In this document: positions 26,334-36,325 of the stretch, piece after piece
How the letters are laid out: the number at the start of each line of letters is the position of its first letter
Numbering within the stretch: position 1 is the first letter of the stretch
From: Rhizobium grahamii CCGE 502
Lineage (GTDB): Bacteria; Pseudomonadota; Alphaproteobacteria; Rhizobiales; Rhizobiaceae
NCBI RefSeq assembly: GCF_000298315.2
Contig: NZ_AEYE02000024.1
Span: 1-64,000 of the forward strand
Direction of reading: 5' to 3'
Length of the DNA stretch: 64,000 bases
The notes under the pieces: model-generated
Told to the model about the DNA's origin: nothing
What the model saw: only the letters and a program-made list of their open reading frames with translations
Database searches by the model: none
Translations under genes and position numbers: made by a program

Positions 26334-26830
26334 AGGCAAGGGGCCTTTGCTGCTGTGGCACGCGTTACCGAGACAAAATGGATCACCTGCCAGGCGCTTG
26401 ATCACGTTGCTTCGGCCTCAAGCCAGGCGACGAGCTTCCGGTCGAGACGACACTCTGCAACGAGATCCGTAACCACCGCCAGCCCATCGTCTTCGACAAT
26501 GCTGCAAGCGATCCGGATTACCGCGACCACCATACGCCGCGGATCTATGGCCTGCGAAGCTACATCTCAATGCCGATCACTCTTGCGGACGGAGAACTAT
26601 TTGGCACGCTCTGCGCCATCGACTCCAGTCCGTCCAATGTCAATAACCCGATGGTGCTTAGAACATTCAAGCTCTTTGCCGAACTGATTTCCGATCATCT
26701 CGACGCGGGCGAAAGCTTGAAGGCCGCGCACGTTTCTCTGGAACGTGAACGGGAGCTTGCCGAGCTTCGCGAACACCGTCGAAGCAGTTTCGCTGATCGC
26801 CTTTCACAACCCTTGCCCGGATTCACCTGA
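26334..26830 (+). pseudogene. GAF-domain sensor fragment, frameshifted
   Basis: One frame reads ARVTETKWITCQALDHV, then around 26410 the sense jumps to another frame: GLKPGDELPVETTLCNEIR, SYISMPITLADGELFGTLCAID and LFAELISDHLDAGESL. Together these form the GAF domain that precedes a kinase in many rhizobial sensors. The frame ends after ERELAELREHRR without the kinase. It is both shifted and truncated, hence a relic. Confidence 0.68.
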
Positions 26831-27019
26831 TCAGTGCCGATCGGATCCGAGTGACCACGCCTTTATCGTAGGGCCACGCGCCCCCTAAAAACCAGAGCGC
26901 ACAAGTCACGCCCCGATCCGCGGAACTTTCACGTCGCGACCTGCTTTATCTTGTCAGCCGCCACGATCGTGGTCACGGGATTGAGAGGTAGGGCAGTTAC
27001 CCAGCCCTCTGGAGATGAG

Positions 27020-27538
27020 ATGAAGCATTCGACCTCCGTTACGCTTGCCGTGAATGGCGAACGTCATGAACTTACAATCGACAATCGCACGACACTTCTC
27101 GACGCGTTGCGTGAGCACCTCCACCTCACCGGGACCAAGAAGGGCTGCGATCACGGTCAGTGCGGCGCTTGTACCGTAATCGTCGACGGACGTCGGTTAA
27201 ATGCTTGTCTGACACTCGCCGTTATGCACGACAATGACGACATCACGACGATCGAAGGTCTCGGGCAGCCAGGCAGTCTTCATGCAATGCAGGCAGCGTT
27301 CGTGAAACATGACGGTTTCCAATGCGGATATTGCACTCCAGGACAAATCTGTTCATCGGTGGCGGCGCTTGAGGAAATCAAGGCAGACATACCGAGCCAT
27401 GTCACAGGCGACCTCACACAGCCGCCTTTGCTGACCGCTGCGGAAGTCCGTGAACGGATGAGTGGAAACATCTGTCGTTGCGGCGCTTACGCGAACATTC
27501 TGGAAGCCATTGCTGATGTCGCGGGGTTCAAGCCATGA
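27020..27538 (+). CDS. paoA: Aldehyde oxidoreductase, 2Fe-2S subunit (PaoA/YagT-like)
   Basis: A 172-residue subunit of a xanthine-oxidase-family molybdoenzyme that passes electrons from molybdenum to FAD. The first cluster motif [11 protein letters not shown] with a later Cys, and the second CGYCTPGQ and CRCG, give the eight cysteines of two 2Fe-2S clusters. The start at ATG 27020 follows GGAG. No long signal peptide precedes it in the chosen frame, whereas E. coli PaoA carries a Tat signal, so this complex may be cytoplasmic. It overlaps the FAD subunit by four bases. Confidence 0.93.
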   Translation: MKHSTSVTLAVNGERHELTIDNRTTLLDALREHLHLTGTKKGCDHGQCGACTVIVDGRRLNACLTLAVMHDNDDITTIEGLGQPGSLHAMQAAFVKHDGFQCGYCTPGQICSSVAALEEIKADIPSHVTGDLTQPPLLTAAEVRERMSGNICRCGAYANILEAIADVAGFKP

Positions 27539-28485
27539 GAGCGTTTACCTACGAACGTGCATCGTCCGTCGAAGCCGCCGCGGCGGCAGCAGTGTCCAAC
27601 GAGCAAGCAAAATTCATCGCCGGGGGTACGAACCTTCTCGATCTCATGAAGCTCGACATCGAACGACCGACGCATCTGATCGACGTCAACGGCGTCGGCA
27701 TGGATAAGATCGAAGCGACGCCTGAAGGTGGTTTGCGCATTGGCGCTCTGGTCAGAAACACTGATCTGGCTGCCCACGAAACAGTGCGTCGCGACTACGG
27801 CCTCTTGTCCCGCGCCCTGCTGGCTGGCGCCTCCGGTCAGCTGCGCAACAGGGCAACGACTGCGGGAAACCTTCTGCAACGGACCCGCTGTCCATATTTT
27901 TACGATCCGCACCAGCCCTGCAACAAGCGCCAACCAGGCAGCGGGTGCTCGGCGATTGGCGGCTTCACGCGCCAGCATGCGGTTGTGGGCACAAGTGGCG
28001 CCTGTATCGCCACCCACCCGAGCGACATGGCGGTTGCGATGCGTGCCCTCGACGCGATAGTTGAGACCGTAAGGGGTGATGGCAGCCGCCGCTCCATTCC
28101 AATCGCCGACTTTCACCGTCTGCCTGGTGATGCACCCCACATTGAGACGTCGCTCCAACATGGCGAGATAATTCGTGCCGTCGTGCTGCCGCCGCCTGTC
28201 GGCGGCAAACACATCTATCGGAAGGTTCGCGACCGGGCGTCTTATGCCTTTGCGCTTGTCTCTGTCGGTGCGGTCATCCATCCCGATGGAACAGGGCGGA
28301 TCGCCGTCGGTGGCGTTGCTCACAAACCATGGCGAATGGAAAGCGCGGATCGGGAGCTTGCGAACGGAGCCAAGGCGACGGCTTGCGTGCTGATGGCGGA
28401 CGCCCGGCCTGAAGAGGGCAACCGGTTCAAGATCAAACTCGTAGAGCGCACGCTCGGTGCCGTGATTTCTGAAGCAGGGGATTGA
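27535..28485 (+). CDS. paoB: Aldehyde oxidoreductase, FAD subunit (PaoB/YagS-like)
   Basis: A 316-residue FAD-binding subunit. FAIGGTNLLD-like motif [13 protein letters not shown] near 23 and [13 protein letters not shown] near 110 bind FAD. The insertion with cysteines [22 protein letters not shown] matches the loop that holds an extra 4Fe-4S cluster in E. coli PaoB, so this is the PaoABC type rather than plain xanthine dehydrogenase. The start overlaps paoA (ATGA). Confidence 0.93.
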   Translation: MRAFTYERASSVEAAAAAAVSNEQAKFIAGGTNLLDLMKLDIERPTHLIDVNGVGMDKIEATPEGGLRIGALVRNTDLAAHETVRRDYGLLSRALLAGASGQLRNRATTAGNLLQRTRCPYFYDPHQPCNKRQPGSGCSAIGGFTRQHAVVGTSGACIATHPSDMAVAMRALDAIVETVRGDGSRRSIPIADFHRLPGDAPHIETSLQHGEIIRAVVLPPPVGGKHIYRKVRDRASYAFALVSVGAVIHPDGTGRIAVGGVAHKPWRMESADRELANGAKATACVLMADARPEEGNRFKIKLVERTLGAVISEAGD

Positions 28486-28488
28486 TAA

Positions 28489-30687
28489 ATGAAGTTTGAT
28501 AGTCCAGCGGCAACCAATCCCATCGACAAACTCAAAGTGGTGGGAAAACCTGTCCACCGCGTTGATGGGGAAATCAAGACGACTGGCCGGGCGACCTACG
28601 CTTATGAGTGGCACGACCTTGATGTAGCGTGCGCCATTGGTTATCCAGTCGGGTCTGCGATAGCCAAGGGCACCATTAGTTCAATGGAGGTTTCCGCAGC
28701 GCAAGCAGCCCCCGGGGTGCTTGCCGTCGTCACAACACTCGATGTAGGCGGCCTCAAAAAGCCGAAGCGAAACACGGCGCATCTCTTTGGCGGCGACAAG
28801 ATCCAACATTATCACCAGGCGGTCGCAGTGGTCATCGCGCGAACCTTCGAAGAAGCCCGCGCTGCAGCCGCGCTCGTAAAGGTCCACTACAGACCCGAGC
28901 CCGGCACTTTCGATCTTGAGAAGGCAAAGGAAGCAGCGGTCAAGCCAGATGAATCGCAGGAGCCTGATACCGCGACCGGCGACTTCAATACCGCTTTTGC
29001 AGAGGCAGCTGTTACACTGGACCAGATCTATACTACGCCGGATCAGTCCCATTGCATGATGGAACCACACGCCTCTATCGCTTCCTGGAATGGGGACGAG
29101 CTGACGGTCCGAGTATCGAGCCAGATGATCGACTGGTGGCGCACTGATCTAGCCACAACGCTCGGCATGCAAAAAGAGAAGATCCGCCTGATTTCACCGT
29201 TCATCGGTGGTGGATTTGGTGGCAAGCTGTTCCTCCGGGCCGACACTGTGCTTGCCGCTTTTGCTGCCAAGGCTGTCGGCATGCCGGTGAAGGTTGCCCT
29301 CCCTCGGCCCATGATCCCCAATAACACCACTCACCGTCCCGCGACGATCCAGCGCGTCCGTATCGGAGCTGAGCGGGACGGCAAGATCACGGCAATTGCA
29401 CACGAAAGCTGGTCCGGCGACCTGCCCGGAGGAGGGCCGGAGACTGCAGTAAACCAGACGCGCCTGCTTTACGCCGGGGCAAACCGGATGACCACGATGC
29501 GGCTCGCAACGCTAGACCTTCCCGAAGGAAATGCCATGCGTGCGCCGGGCGAGGCACCCGGTATGATGGCGCTCGAAATCGCCATGGACGAAATGGCCGA
29601 GAGACTTCATCTGGATCCAGTGGAGTTCCGGATTCTCAATGATACTCAGGTCGATCCTGAAAAACCGGAGAGACCTTTCTCGCGTCGCAATCTGATCGGC
29701 TGTCTCATGCTCGGACGTGACCAATTTGGATGGGAACGACGTGGCAAAGCGGGCTCTCGTCGCGAAGGTCAAAAGTTGATAGGGCTTGGCATGGCAGCAG
29801 CATTCCGCAACAATCTGGTGATGCCATCGGGCGCCCGGGTCCAGCTTGGAAGAGATGGTGGCGTCACTGTGCAGACAGATATGACCGACATCGGAACCGG
29901 CAGCTATACGATCATCGCTCAAACTGCCGCCGAGATGATGGGGGTCGGCATTGACCGGGTGACTGTAGAGTTGGGGGATTCCCGCTTTCCGGTCTCTGCT
30001 GGGTCAGGTGGACAGTTTGGGGGCAATTCCTCGACATCGGGGGTCTATGCGGCCTGTGTGAAGCTTCGCGAGGCCGTGGCCAGCAAGCTTGGCTTCAACT
30101 CGGACGACGCCCTGTTCGAGAATGGACAAGTCCGCTTCGGCAACCGATCGGTACCGCTTTCGGAAGCGGCCGGAAGCGACGGACTGGTTGGCGAGGACAG
30201 GATGACGTGGGGCGATATCGTCGACACCCAGCAACAATCGACCTTCGGCGCTCATTTCGTCGAAGTTGACGTCGATGTTTTCACCGGCGAAACCCGCATT
30301 CGCCGGATGCTAGCTGTTTGCGCTTCGGGGCGTATCCTCAATCCGATCACTGCCCGTAGCCAGGTCATCGGTGCGATGACAATGGGCGCAGGCGCAGCGT
30401 TAAGCGAGGAACTCGCCGTAGATCTGCGCCGCGGCTACTTCGTCAATCATGACCTTGCGGGGTATGAGGTGCCAGTTCATGCCGATATCCCGAACCAGGA
30501 CGTTATCTTCATGGAAGAGACAGATCCAAGGTCGTCGCCGATGAAGGCCAAGGGGATTGCTGAACTCGGGATCTGCGGGGTTGCCGCAGCAATTGCCAAC
30601 GCAGTATTCAATGCGACCGGCATCAGGGTTCGAAATTACCCGGTCACGCTCGACAAACTGGTCGGCGGACTGCCCGATGCGACTTAA
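28489..30687 (+). CDS. paoC: Aldehyde oxidoreductase, molybdenum subunit (PaoC/YagR-like)
   Basis: A 732-residue catalytic subunit with molybdenum cytosine dinucleotide expected. Family features are GGGFGGKLF near 245 for cofactor contact, RAPGEAPGM near 343, and the closing EETDPRSSPMKAKGIAELG, with KGIAELG holding the catalytic glutamate near 690. It oxidises aldehydes with water as oxygen donor. No PaoD-type maturation chaperone is in the window, so it must be elsewhere. The operon has no visible regulator nearby. Confidence 0.95.
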   Translation: MKFDSPAATNPIDKLKVVGKPVHRVDGEIKTTGRATYAYEWHDLDVACAIGYPVGSAIAKGTISSMEVSAAQAAPGVLAVVTTLDVGGLKKPKRNTAHLFGGDKIQHYHQAVAVVIARTFEEARAAAALVKVHYRPEPGTFDLEKAKEAAVKPDESQEPDTATGDFNTAFAEAAVTLDQIYTTPDQSHCMMEPHASIASWNGDELTVRVSSQMIDWWRTDLATTLGMQKEKIRLISPFIGGGFGGKLFLRADTVLAAFAAKAVGMPVKVALPRPMIPNNTTHRPATIQRVRIGAERDGKITAIAHESWSGDLPGGGPETAVNQTRLLYAGANRMTTMRLATLDLPEGNAMRAPGEAPGMMALEIAMDEMAERLHLDPVEFRILNDTQVDPEKPERPFSRRNLIGCLMLGRDQFGWERRGKAGSRREGQKLIGLGMAAAFRNNLVMPSGARVQLGRDGGVTVQTDMTDIGTGSYTIIAQTAAEMMGVGIDRVTVELGDSRFPVSAGSGGQFGGNSSTSGVYAACVKLREAVASKLGFNSDDALFENGQVRFGNRSVPLSEAAGSDGLVGEDRMTWGDIVDTQQQSTFGAHFVEVDVDVFTGETRIRRMLAVCASGRILNPITARSQVIGAMTMGAGAALSEELAVDLRRGYFVNHDLAGYEVPVHADIPNQDVIFMEETDPRSSPMKAKGIAELGICGVAAAIANAVFNATGIRVRNYPVTLDKLVGGLPDAT

Positions 30688-30863
30688 TCTGATGCGACGG
30701 CCGACGTCAAACAACCTTCAAGCCCGAAGCCATAGGCACCGTCCTATACGATGAGAATAATCGTGGACGGACTTGAGATGGGTTGGCGCCTGTCACGGCG
30801 CGAAAATGGATGGGGCAGATCCTATAATCATCCGTTTGCCATGGCGCTCCTGTCGTCCAATGC

Positions 30864-31775
30864 TCAGACCGGACCAGAAAACGTGTCACACGAGGAAAGC
30901 TTGCCGCTCTCAAAACCGCGCCGGAACCACCGGACGCGCTGTTCGGATGTTCCATGATTGAAGCTCTCAGGCACGACGTAGCCTTGTGTCCGCTTCTGGA
31001 GGGTATCGTCGCCAATCTGCTGAGCAGCGTTCAGCGCCTCCTCGAGATCACCTGCATCGAGGATACCCTTCTGGTCCGTGAACTTGCCCCAGATACCGGC
31101 GAAGCAGTCTGCTTGCAGCTCGACGCGAACGGATATCTTGTTCGCCTGAGCCTCGTCCAGCCGCTCACGAGCCTCATTGAATTTCCCCAGTATGCCAAGC
31201 TGGTTCTGGACGTGGTGGCCAACCTCGTGGGCAATGACATAGGCCTCTGCAAAGTCACCGCTGGCGCCGAAGCGGTTGCTCAGCTCCCTGAAGAACGGCG
31301 TGTCCAGATAAACCTTATGATCGTTCGGGCAATAGAAAGGCCCGGAGGCGGAAGAAGCGGCACCGCAGCTCGATCGGGTCTCACCATTGAACAATACAAG
31401 CCTAGGGTCTTCGTAAGTCTGTCCCTGCGACTGGAAGATCCCCTGCCAGGTGTCTTCCGTTTCGGCGAGAACCGTTCTGACGAAAGCCGATATTTGATCA
31501 TTGGACGCTGGTCGGCTGTCCCCTGCACTCTGTTCATAGGCCGGCCCTTCAGTCGACCCAGAGTCAACCATCTGAAGAAGGTCGATGCCCATTGCCTTGA
31601 AGATGAGATAGATCACCACCAGGAAGACAATGGTCCCAATGCTAAGGCCGCCGCCGCGGCGACCGACCGGAAAATTGAAGCCTCCACCGCGACCAAACGG
31701 GCCGCTCCCATTGGCCCCGCCTTGCCCGCGGCGATCCTCGACGTTGTCAGACTGACGGCGTCCCTGCCATTCCAT
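30864..31775 (-). CDS. ypfJ: Neutral zinc metallopeptidase, YpfJ family
   Basis: A 303-residue membrane-anchored protein: Gly/Arg-rich N-terminus, one transmembrane helix (LSIGTIVFLVVIYLIFKAMG, about 44-63) and a periplasmic peptidase-like domain with the zinc site VIAHEVGHHVQ near 183 and a downstream acidic segment. It starts after GGAGGCCAGC. Substrates are not known for the family. It is alone on the minus strand between paoC and the receiver fusion. Confidence 0.92.
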   Translation of the reverse strand: MEWQGRRQSDNVEDRRGQGGANGSGPFGRGGGFNFPVGRRGGGLSIGTIVFLVVIYLIFKAMGIDLLQMVDSGSTEGPAYEQSAGDSRPASNDQISAFVRTVLAETEDTWQGIFQSQGQTYEDPRLVLFNGETRSSCGAASSASGPFYCPNDHKVYLDTPFFRELSNRFGASGDFAEAYVIAHEVGHHVQNQLGILGKFNEARERLDEAQANKISVRVELQADCFAGIWGKFTDQKGILDAGDLEEALNAAQQIGDDTLQKRTQGYVVPESFNHGTSEQRVRWFRRGFESGKLSSCDTFSGPV

Positions 31776-31811
31776 GCTGGCCTCCGATAGAATAGATGAG
31801 TCGATGATTGA

Positions 31812-32318
31812 TCAACACGGCCCTCGAAGCATGCTGACTAGTGCTTCATGCGCATATGGCTTTGGAATAAAAGAAACTCCACTCGCGAGGTCGAAGGCGC
31901 CGAGGCGAACGTGGCCGGATGTCACGATTACCCTCGTACGAGGAAACCGTTCTCGCACACGGCTCATCAGGCCGAGTCCGTCCGTAGAACCCGGCATGTT
32001 TACGTCAGTGAACACCGCGTCGACATTGTTGCTTTGCAGGATGACGAGCGCTTCGTCGGCGCTTCCGGCCTCCAGCACATCAAAGCCCTCTGCCTCCAGC
32101 GCATCTACCGCGGCATAGCGGATCAGCGGTTCATCGTCGACCACCAGAATCTTCCTAATTTGCGTCTCAACGTCTGGCGACACCCCGTCCCCACCGTGCG
32201 CTCTCCATTCGGCGACCGCTTGTGACCAGTGGTCGCGGTCACGCCCATGCGGGCATCCTTCTCCCTGCCACAAGTCGTGTGCGCGCCGGGTAATCCAGTT
32301 ATATGCTTCTTGATCCAT
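31812..32318 (-). CDS. DUF2934-receiver fusion protein
   Basis: A 168-residue protein. Residues 1-45 hold a DUF2934-type segment (RAHDLWQGEGCPHGRDRDHW), and residues 55-168 a receiver with VVDDEPLIR, phospho-Asp in AVFTDVNMPG, IVTSGH and IPKPY. ATG 32318 has GAGG eight bases upstream; ATG 32324 is the alternative. DUF2934 is usually a stand-alone small stress-associated protein, so fusion to a receiver is unusual. A full-consensus stress-sigma promoter precedes it. Confidence 0.85.
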   Translation of the reverse strand: MDQEAYNWITRRAHDLWQGEGCPHGRDRDHWSQAVAEWRAHGGDGVSPDVETQIRKILVVDDEPLIRYAAVDALEAEGFDVLEAGSADEALVILQSNNVDAVFTDVNMPGSTDGLGLMSRVRERFPRTRVIVTSGHVRLGAFDLASGVSFIPKPYAHEALVSMLRGPC

Positions 32319-32341
32319 GTCCATGCCTCATCTGCGAAGCG

Positions 32342-32366
32342 AACGCAGTAGGGAGAAGCCGGTTCC
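32342..32366 (-). promoter_or_regulatory. EcfG/RpoE2-type promoter for DUF2934-receiver gene
   Basis: Read on the minus strand: GGAAC, 16 bases, then CGTT. Full consensus, 23 bases upstream of the chosen start. Confidence 0.68.
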
Positions 32367-32487
32367 GTTGCCGGAGAACAATTCGAAGGTGAATGGAGCG
32401 GCGTAGATGAGAAGCGCGGGAATACGCTCGTTCGCCTGGAGGTGTGCAGGATCATGGAGGCGCGGCCGCGGGCCGCGCCCCCTCGTC

Positions 32488-34647
32488 TCAAGCGATGGGT
32501 GGAGATGCCTTCCCAAGCTTCACAGACGGTTCTCGTGCCCAAACGCGGAGCTTGCCGATCTCTTGGACGAATTCGGAAACGCCTTTATCTCCAGGCAAGG
32601 CAATGGTCCCCTCATCAAGCGAACCTGAAATCCCCGCCTTGTCCAGCAAGGGGAGTGCCGACTGATCGTAGCCAATGAACTTGCAATGCTGAAACGCATC
32701 AGCGACGAAATCACGTGCCGTTGCCTCCTTGACGAGGTCGTCCATAGCCTGGTGTGCGGTCAAAAGGGCCACGGCATCGAACAGGACTGAAGGCCCCCCG
32801 TCAATCATATGATGCGCTTCCACCCAGCTTCCGTCAGAAGCAGTCACCCCGCCAACCTTGGGCGCAATAATTTCAAAGGCAGCTTTTTCCTTCGTGACAG
32901 ATTTGGTGAGCGCCTTCAGAAGTTTCGCGTCGACCCCGTCGGTTACGAGAATGCCTAGCTTTCGGCCTTCAAAGCGCTTGGGACCGCGCCCCACGATGCT
33001 GAGGGCAGGTGAGGGCTCGAGATCCTGACGGGTCGGGACTGCCGCTTCCGCCGGCTCGGGCATCGATTGAAAACCAAGTTTCTCCGCTACCGTTGTGGCA
33101 AGGGTCTCGTCGATATTCATCAGATGGGAAACCATTCGTTCGCGAATGACAGGCGTTTCCACCTTGCTCAACTCGAACGTCAGGGCCATGGCGATGTGGC
33201 GCTGTTCAGGTGGGGTTTGGCTGATGAAGAACTGGCGTGCTTGGCTGTAGTGGTCTGCGAAGCTCTCTGAACGAAGCCTGACCTTGGCTCCCTGTTCCTC
33301 GGCTGGAAAATGCCGATAGCCCTTCACCGGGGATTCTCGCGGGCCCTGATTGAATGAGTTTGGTTGATAGTTCACACGCCCAACCGGATTACGCATAGCC
33401 ATATGGCCGTCTTGCTGGAAGGTGTGGAAAGGACACTTCGGCGCATTGATCGGCAGATGCGTAAAGTTAGGCCCTCCGAGCCGCTTGAGCTGCGTGTCGA
33501 GATAGGAGAAGTTTCGACCCTGTAGCAAGGGGTCGTTGCTGAAGTCGATTCCCGGAGGCACATTCTGGGTCATGAACGCTACCTGCTCGGTCTCGGCGAA
33601 GAAGTTGTCGGGCATTCGGTCGAGCACGAGGCGACCAATTGGCCTTACCGGCAAGACTTCCTCCGGAATTATTTTCGTGGCGTCGAGAACGTCGAAGTCG
33701 AAGTTATCCGCGAAATCCTGGTCGAAGAGTTGTACGCATAGCTCCCATTCAGGGAAATTTCCCGACTGGATAGATTGCCAGAGATCACGCCGATGGAAGT
33801 CCGGATCCGCCCCGTTGATCTTGACGGCCTCGTTCCAGGCGACCGACTGCAGGCCGAGCTTCGGCTTCCAATGGAACTTGACGAATGTCGATTGATCATC
33901 GGCATTGACGAAACGGAAAGTATGAACACCAAACCCTTCCATGAACCGGAACGATCTTGGAATCGTACGATCCGACATGATCCACATGATCATGTTCATA
34001 CTTTCGGGCGTGAGGCTGATGAAATCCCAAAAATTATCATGGGCGGTCTGGGCCTGCGGGAATGCGCGATCGGGCTCCTGCTTGACCGCATGAACCAAAT
34101 CCGGGAACCGGATCGCATCCTGGATGAAGAAAACGGGAATATTGTTGCCAACAAGATCCCAATTTCCTTCCTTCGTGTACATTTTTACCGCAAAGCCGCG
34201 CACATCTCGTGCGAGGTCGAAGGAGCCCTTGTTGCCAGCAACGGTAGAGAACCGCACGAAAACGGGTGTCTTTTCGCCAGCACGTTGGAAGATGTCGGCA
34301 CGGGTAATATCCGTCAGAGGTTCGTACGTCTCGAAAAAGCCATGCGCACCATAGCCGCGGGCATGTACCACGCGCTCGGGAATGCGTTCATGATCAAAAT
34401 GGAAGATCTTCTCGCGAAAATGAAAGTCTTCCATGAGAGCCGGCCCGCGCGCCCCGACACGCAGCGTATTTTGGTCATCGGCGACCGGCCCTCCCTGAGC
34501 GGTCGTTAGAATATCATGCCCATCCTCGGAAACTTGATGCAGCTCACCGCCGGCGCCGCGATGGAGCTTCTGGTCATGAATGGTGACACTGTCGGATACG
34601 ATGGATAACTTTGATGGCACTGACGATTCCGATGGCTTCTTGGCCAT
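32488..34647 (-). CDS. katE: Large-subunit haem catalase, HPII (KatE) type
   Basis: A 719-residue catalase that converts hydrogen peroxide to water and oxygen. The core has [16 protein letters not shown] (catalytic His near 100), [21 protein letters not shown], and the haem-ligand Tyr in [13 protein letters not shown] near 385. The C-terminal part after about 560 is the DJ-1/GATase-like domain of large catalases ([13 protein letters not shown]). ATG 34647 follows GGAGGGAACC; the frame stays open upstream but over the DUF892 gene. It lies 74 bases after the DUF892 gene with a terminator hairpin between, so read-through from the stress promoter at 35258-35282 may drive it. Confidence 0.96.
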   Translation of the reverse strand: MAKKPSESSVPSKLSIVSDSVTIHDQKLHRGAGGELHQVSEDGHDILTTAQGGPVADDQNTLRVGARGPALMEDFHFREKIFHFDHERIPERVVHARGYGAHGFFETYEPLTDITRADIFQRAGEKTPVFVRFSTVAGNKGSFDLARDVRGFAVKMYTKEGNWDLVGNNIPVFFIQDAIRFPDLVHAVKQEPDRAFPQAQTAHDNFWDFISLTPESMNMIMWIMSDRTIPRSFRFMEGFGVHTFRFVNADDQSTFVKFHWKPKLGLQSVAWNEAVKINGADPDFHRRDLWQSIQSGNFPEWELCVQLFDQDFADNFDFDVLDATKIIPEEVLPVRPIGRLVLDRMPDNFFAETEQVAFMTQNVPPGIDFSNDPLLQGRNFSYLDTQLKRLGGPNFTHLPINAPKCPFHTFQQDGHMAMRNPVGRVNYQPNSFNQGPRESPVKGYRHFPAEEQGAKVRLRSESFADHYSQARQFFISQTPPEQRHIAMALTFELSKVETPVIRERMVSHLMNIDETLATTVAEKLGFQSMPEPAEAAVPTRQDLEPSPALSIVGRGPKRFEGRKLGILVTDGVDAKLLKALTKSVTKEKAAFEIIAPKVGGVTASDGSWVEAHHMIDGGPSVLFDAVALLTAHQAMDDLVKEATARDFVADAFQHCKFIGYDQSALPLLDKAGISGSLDEGTIALPGDKGVSEFVQEIGKLRVWAREPSVKLGKASPPIA

Positions 34648-34664
34648 GGTTCCCTCCGATTGTG

Positions 34665-34702
34665 AAAAACCAGGGAGGGCCGCTCGAATGAACGGCCTTC
34701 CC
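34665..34702 (-). terminator. Rho-independent terminator between DUF892 gene and catalase
   Basis: GGGAAGGCCG pairs with CGGCCCTCCC (nine of ten pairs plus one G-T) around a ten-base loop, followed on the minus strand by TGGTTTTT. It would end or attenuate transcripts from the DUF892 gene before the catalase. Confidence 0.7.
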
Positions 34703-34721
34703 GACAGCCTGTGGATATGGC

Positions 34722-35222
34722 TTAGGCGGCTTTGGTGGCCTTGGCATTTGCGGAAGCCTTGGCGAGCTGGGTCAGTTTCTGATCGGTCGCTTCCTCTTCT
34801 TGGAGGTTGGCCTGCAGAAGCGGAACCGCCTGTTTGAGACCGAGTTGGTCTGCCCATGCGATAAGGGTGCCGTAGCGGGCAATTTCGTAGTGCTCGACTG
34901 CCTGCGCAGAGGAGATCAGTCCGGCTTCGAGCGCAGGAGAACCCTTGAACTCCTCCATGATTTCCTCGCCTTCGGCGATAATCCCCTGGATTGCCTCGCA
35001 CGTCTTTCCACGCGCTGGCTTGCCGAGGATTTCGAAGACCTGCTCAAGGCGATCGATCTGCCCCTGGGTCTCATCCCGATGCTGCAGGAAACCTGCCTTG
35101 CCTTCTTCGGATTGAGCCGCGCGGGCCATCTTCGGAAGCGTTTTCAGGATTTGCTTTTCAGCGTAATAAATATCCTTGAGCGTATCGAGAAAAAGATCGT
35201 CAAGGGTCTTGGTGGTTGCCAT
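34722..35222 (-). CDS. Ferritin-like DUF892 protein (YciE/YciF family)
   Basis: A 166-residue four-helix-bundle protein beginning [24 protein letters not shown], the family hallmark. Carboxylate and His residues for a di-iron site lie in [25 protein letters not shown] and [13 protein letters not shown]. The C-terminus is a short Lys/Ala-rich tail ([12 protein letters not shown]). It starts after AGAGGA, with a stress-sigma promoter upstream. The family is linked to osmotic and oxidative stress; the exact role is unknown. Confidence 0.94.
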   Translation of the reverse strand: MATTKTLDDLFLDTLKDIYYAEKQILKTLPKMARAAQSEEGKAGFLQHRDETQGQIDRLEQVFEILGKPARGKTCEAIQGIIAEGEEIMEEFKGSPALEAGLISSAQAVEHYEIARYGTLIAWADQLGLKQAVPLLQANLQEEEATDQKLTQLAKASANAKATKAA

Positions 35223-35257
35223 GGTCTGTCCTCTCTCGTTAGTGGTGGCGCGGTAAA

Positions 35258-35282
35258 ACCTCGACGTGCGCCAATTGTTCCA
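35258..35282 (-). promoter_or_regulatory. EcfG/RpoE2-type promoter for DUF892 gene
   Basis: Read on the minus strand: GGAAC, 16 bases, then GGTT, 35 bases before the ATG. The rest of the 35223-35551 gap holds nothing I can identify. Confidence 0.6.
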
Positions 35283-35551
35283 CCACGAGATGATCTACGT
35301 TAAAGGATCGCACGCGGAGCATTATCAGCCACGCTATCTCAACCGCGTTCAGAGGTTTATCGGGCGGAGCCGTTCGAAAGCGGGAAGGGATGTTTATACG
35401 AAAAGTCCGTACCGGCGCTGGCAGCAATTCCGGCCTTGATGGTACATGAGGTTATTCGATCGAAACGGTCGACGGCAGCAAACAAGACCCGTTGCTCAGT
35501 CTCCGGATCAGCCTATTAAATCTGCCAGGATATCAAAGCCCGGGGTCAGAC

Positions 35552-35785
35552 CTACTCAAATCTGATGACGTCTCGAAAACGCACTGTTTCCAGCCGGTTG
35601 CCGTCCTGATCGGCAATTTCGAAGCGCAAGCCGTCGATCCTGCGATTTTCCAGAACAAGTTCGGCAACCATTTCTCTTGCAGCGCGATCAGCTTCCCGCC
35701 TGGCGTCTTCAAGCGTTGGAAGATCCACACCTTGCTGATCGATATCGATCCAGTCGTCGGAGCAAAGGTTGAAGTAATACAGCAT
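35552..35785 (-). CDS. DUF6894 family small protein
   Basis: A 77-residue protein with the family layout: an N-terminal aromatic beta strand (LYYFNLCSDD), a D-x-x-G-x-x-LPTLEDARREA segment, an AREMVAEL helix and a closing strand. It starts at ATG 35785 after GGAG. It is paralogous to the gene at 59545 and the broken copy at 49538. The function is unknown. A stress-type promoter precedes it. Confidence 0.82.
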   Translation of the reverse strand: MLYYFNLCSDDWIDIDQQGVDLPTLEDARREADRAAREMVAELVLENRRIDGLRFEIADQDGNRLETVRFRDVIRFE

Positions 35786-35808
35786 CTGGACACTCCGCCT
35801 CCACCGAA

Positions 35809-35833
35809 AACTCGTGACTTGGGCCGTTGTTCC
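35809..35833 (-). promoter_or_regulatory. EcfG/RpoE2-type promoter for DUF6894 gene
   Basis: Read on the minus strand: GGAAC, 16 bases, then AGTT, 23 bases before ATG 35785. Confidence 0.52.
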
Positions 35834-36074
35834 CTGGCACTCAATCTTCGCTTGCAAATTCGCAATTGTAGGCACAGGAAAAAGCCACATTACATGCAGA
35901 ACCAAATCGGGGTTCAAAGGCGCATCGCACTTTGTGGACTGCCACCGATCCTCGGTTCAAGCCGCCGAGCGCCGAGGATCGGCCGGGCTTCATTTGCTAA
36001 TGTGATCGTCGTCTTCGGGAGGTTATTTTGCGCCGGTCTCAGACCCAGGAAAAGTCTTATCTTGAGGGAATAAT

Positions 36075-36119
36075 GGGGGCGGCAGTTCCCGCCCGCTCAC
36101 TGGCTAGTCGAATAGCCAG
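36075..36119. other. Two tandem hairpins in a 490-base gap
   Basis: GGGCGG (36077-36082) pairs with CCGCCC (36089-36094), directly followed by the perfect hairpin CTGGCTA (36100-36106) / TAGCCAG (36113-36119). They are the only structure seen in 35834-36325, which has no supported gene. Neither is followed by a T-run, so they are not clear terminators; a small structured RNA is possible. Confidence 0.35.
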
Positions 36120-36325
36120 GGCGGTTCCTTGCCGCTGGCTCCGCATAAAACTATCTGCGCGCGGCGTTCTAGCTCTTCGTTGAACGAGTTATCTCTTAGC
36201 GGCGATATGGTTGTGGCGCACGTTCGCCGGTAACCGATGTAAAGGTCATCTCTGCCGAAAAGCTGATCATGTTGGTCATGATCCTGACGAAGTCATGATG
36301 GACCATGGGTGGCAGGAGGTGGGAA

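Noticed and set aside
26922-26946. EcfG-type promoter for paoA
   Set aside because: The -10 box is GCTT and the site is over 70 bases from the start.
30751-30957. Small plus-strand frame after paoC
   Set aside because: It overlaps the metallopeptidase gene end and lacks a start signal.
34648-35001. N-terminal extension of the catalase
   Set aside because: It overlaps the DUF892 gene out of frame and the terminator; ATG 34647 has a strong ribosome site and the family N-terminus.
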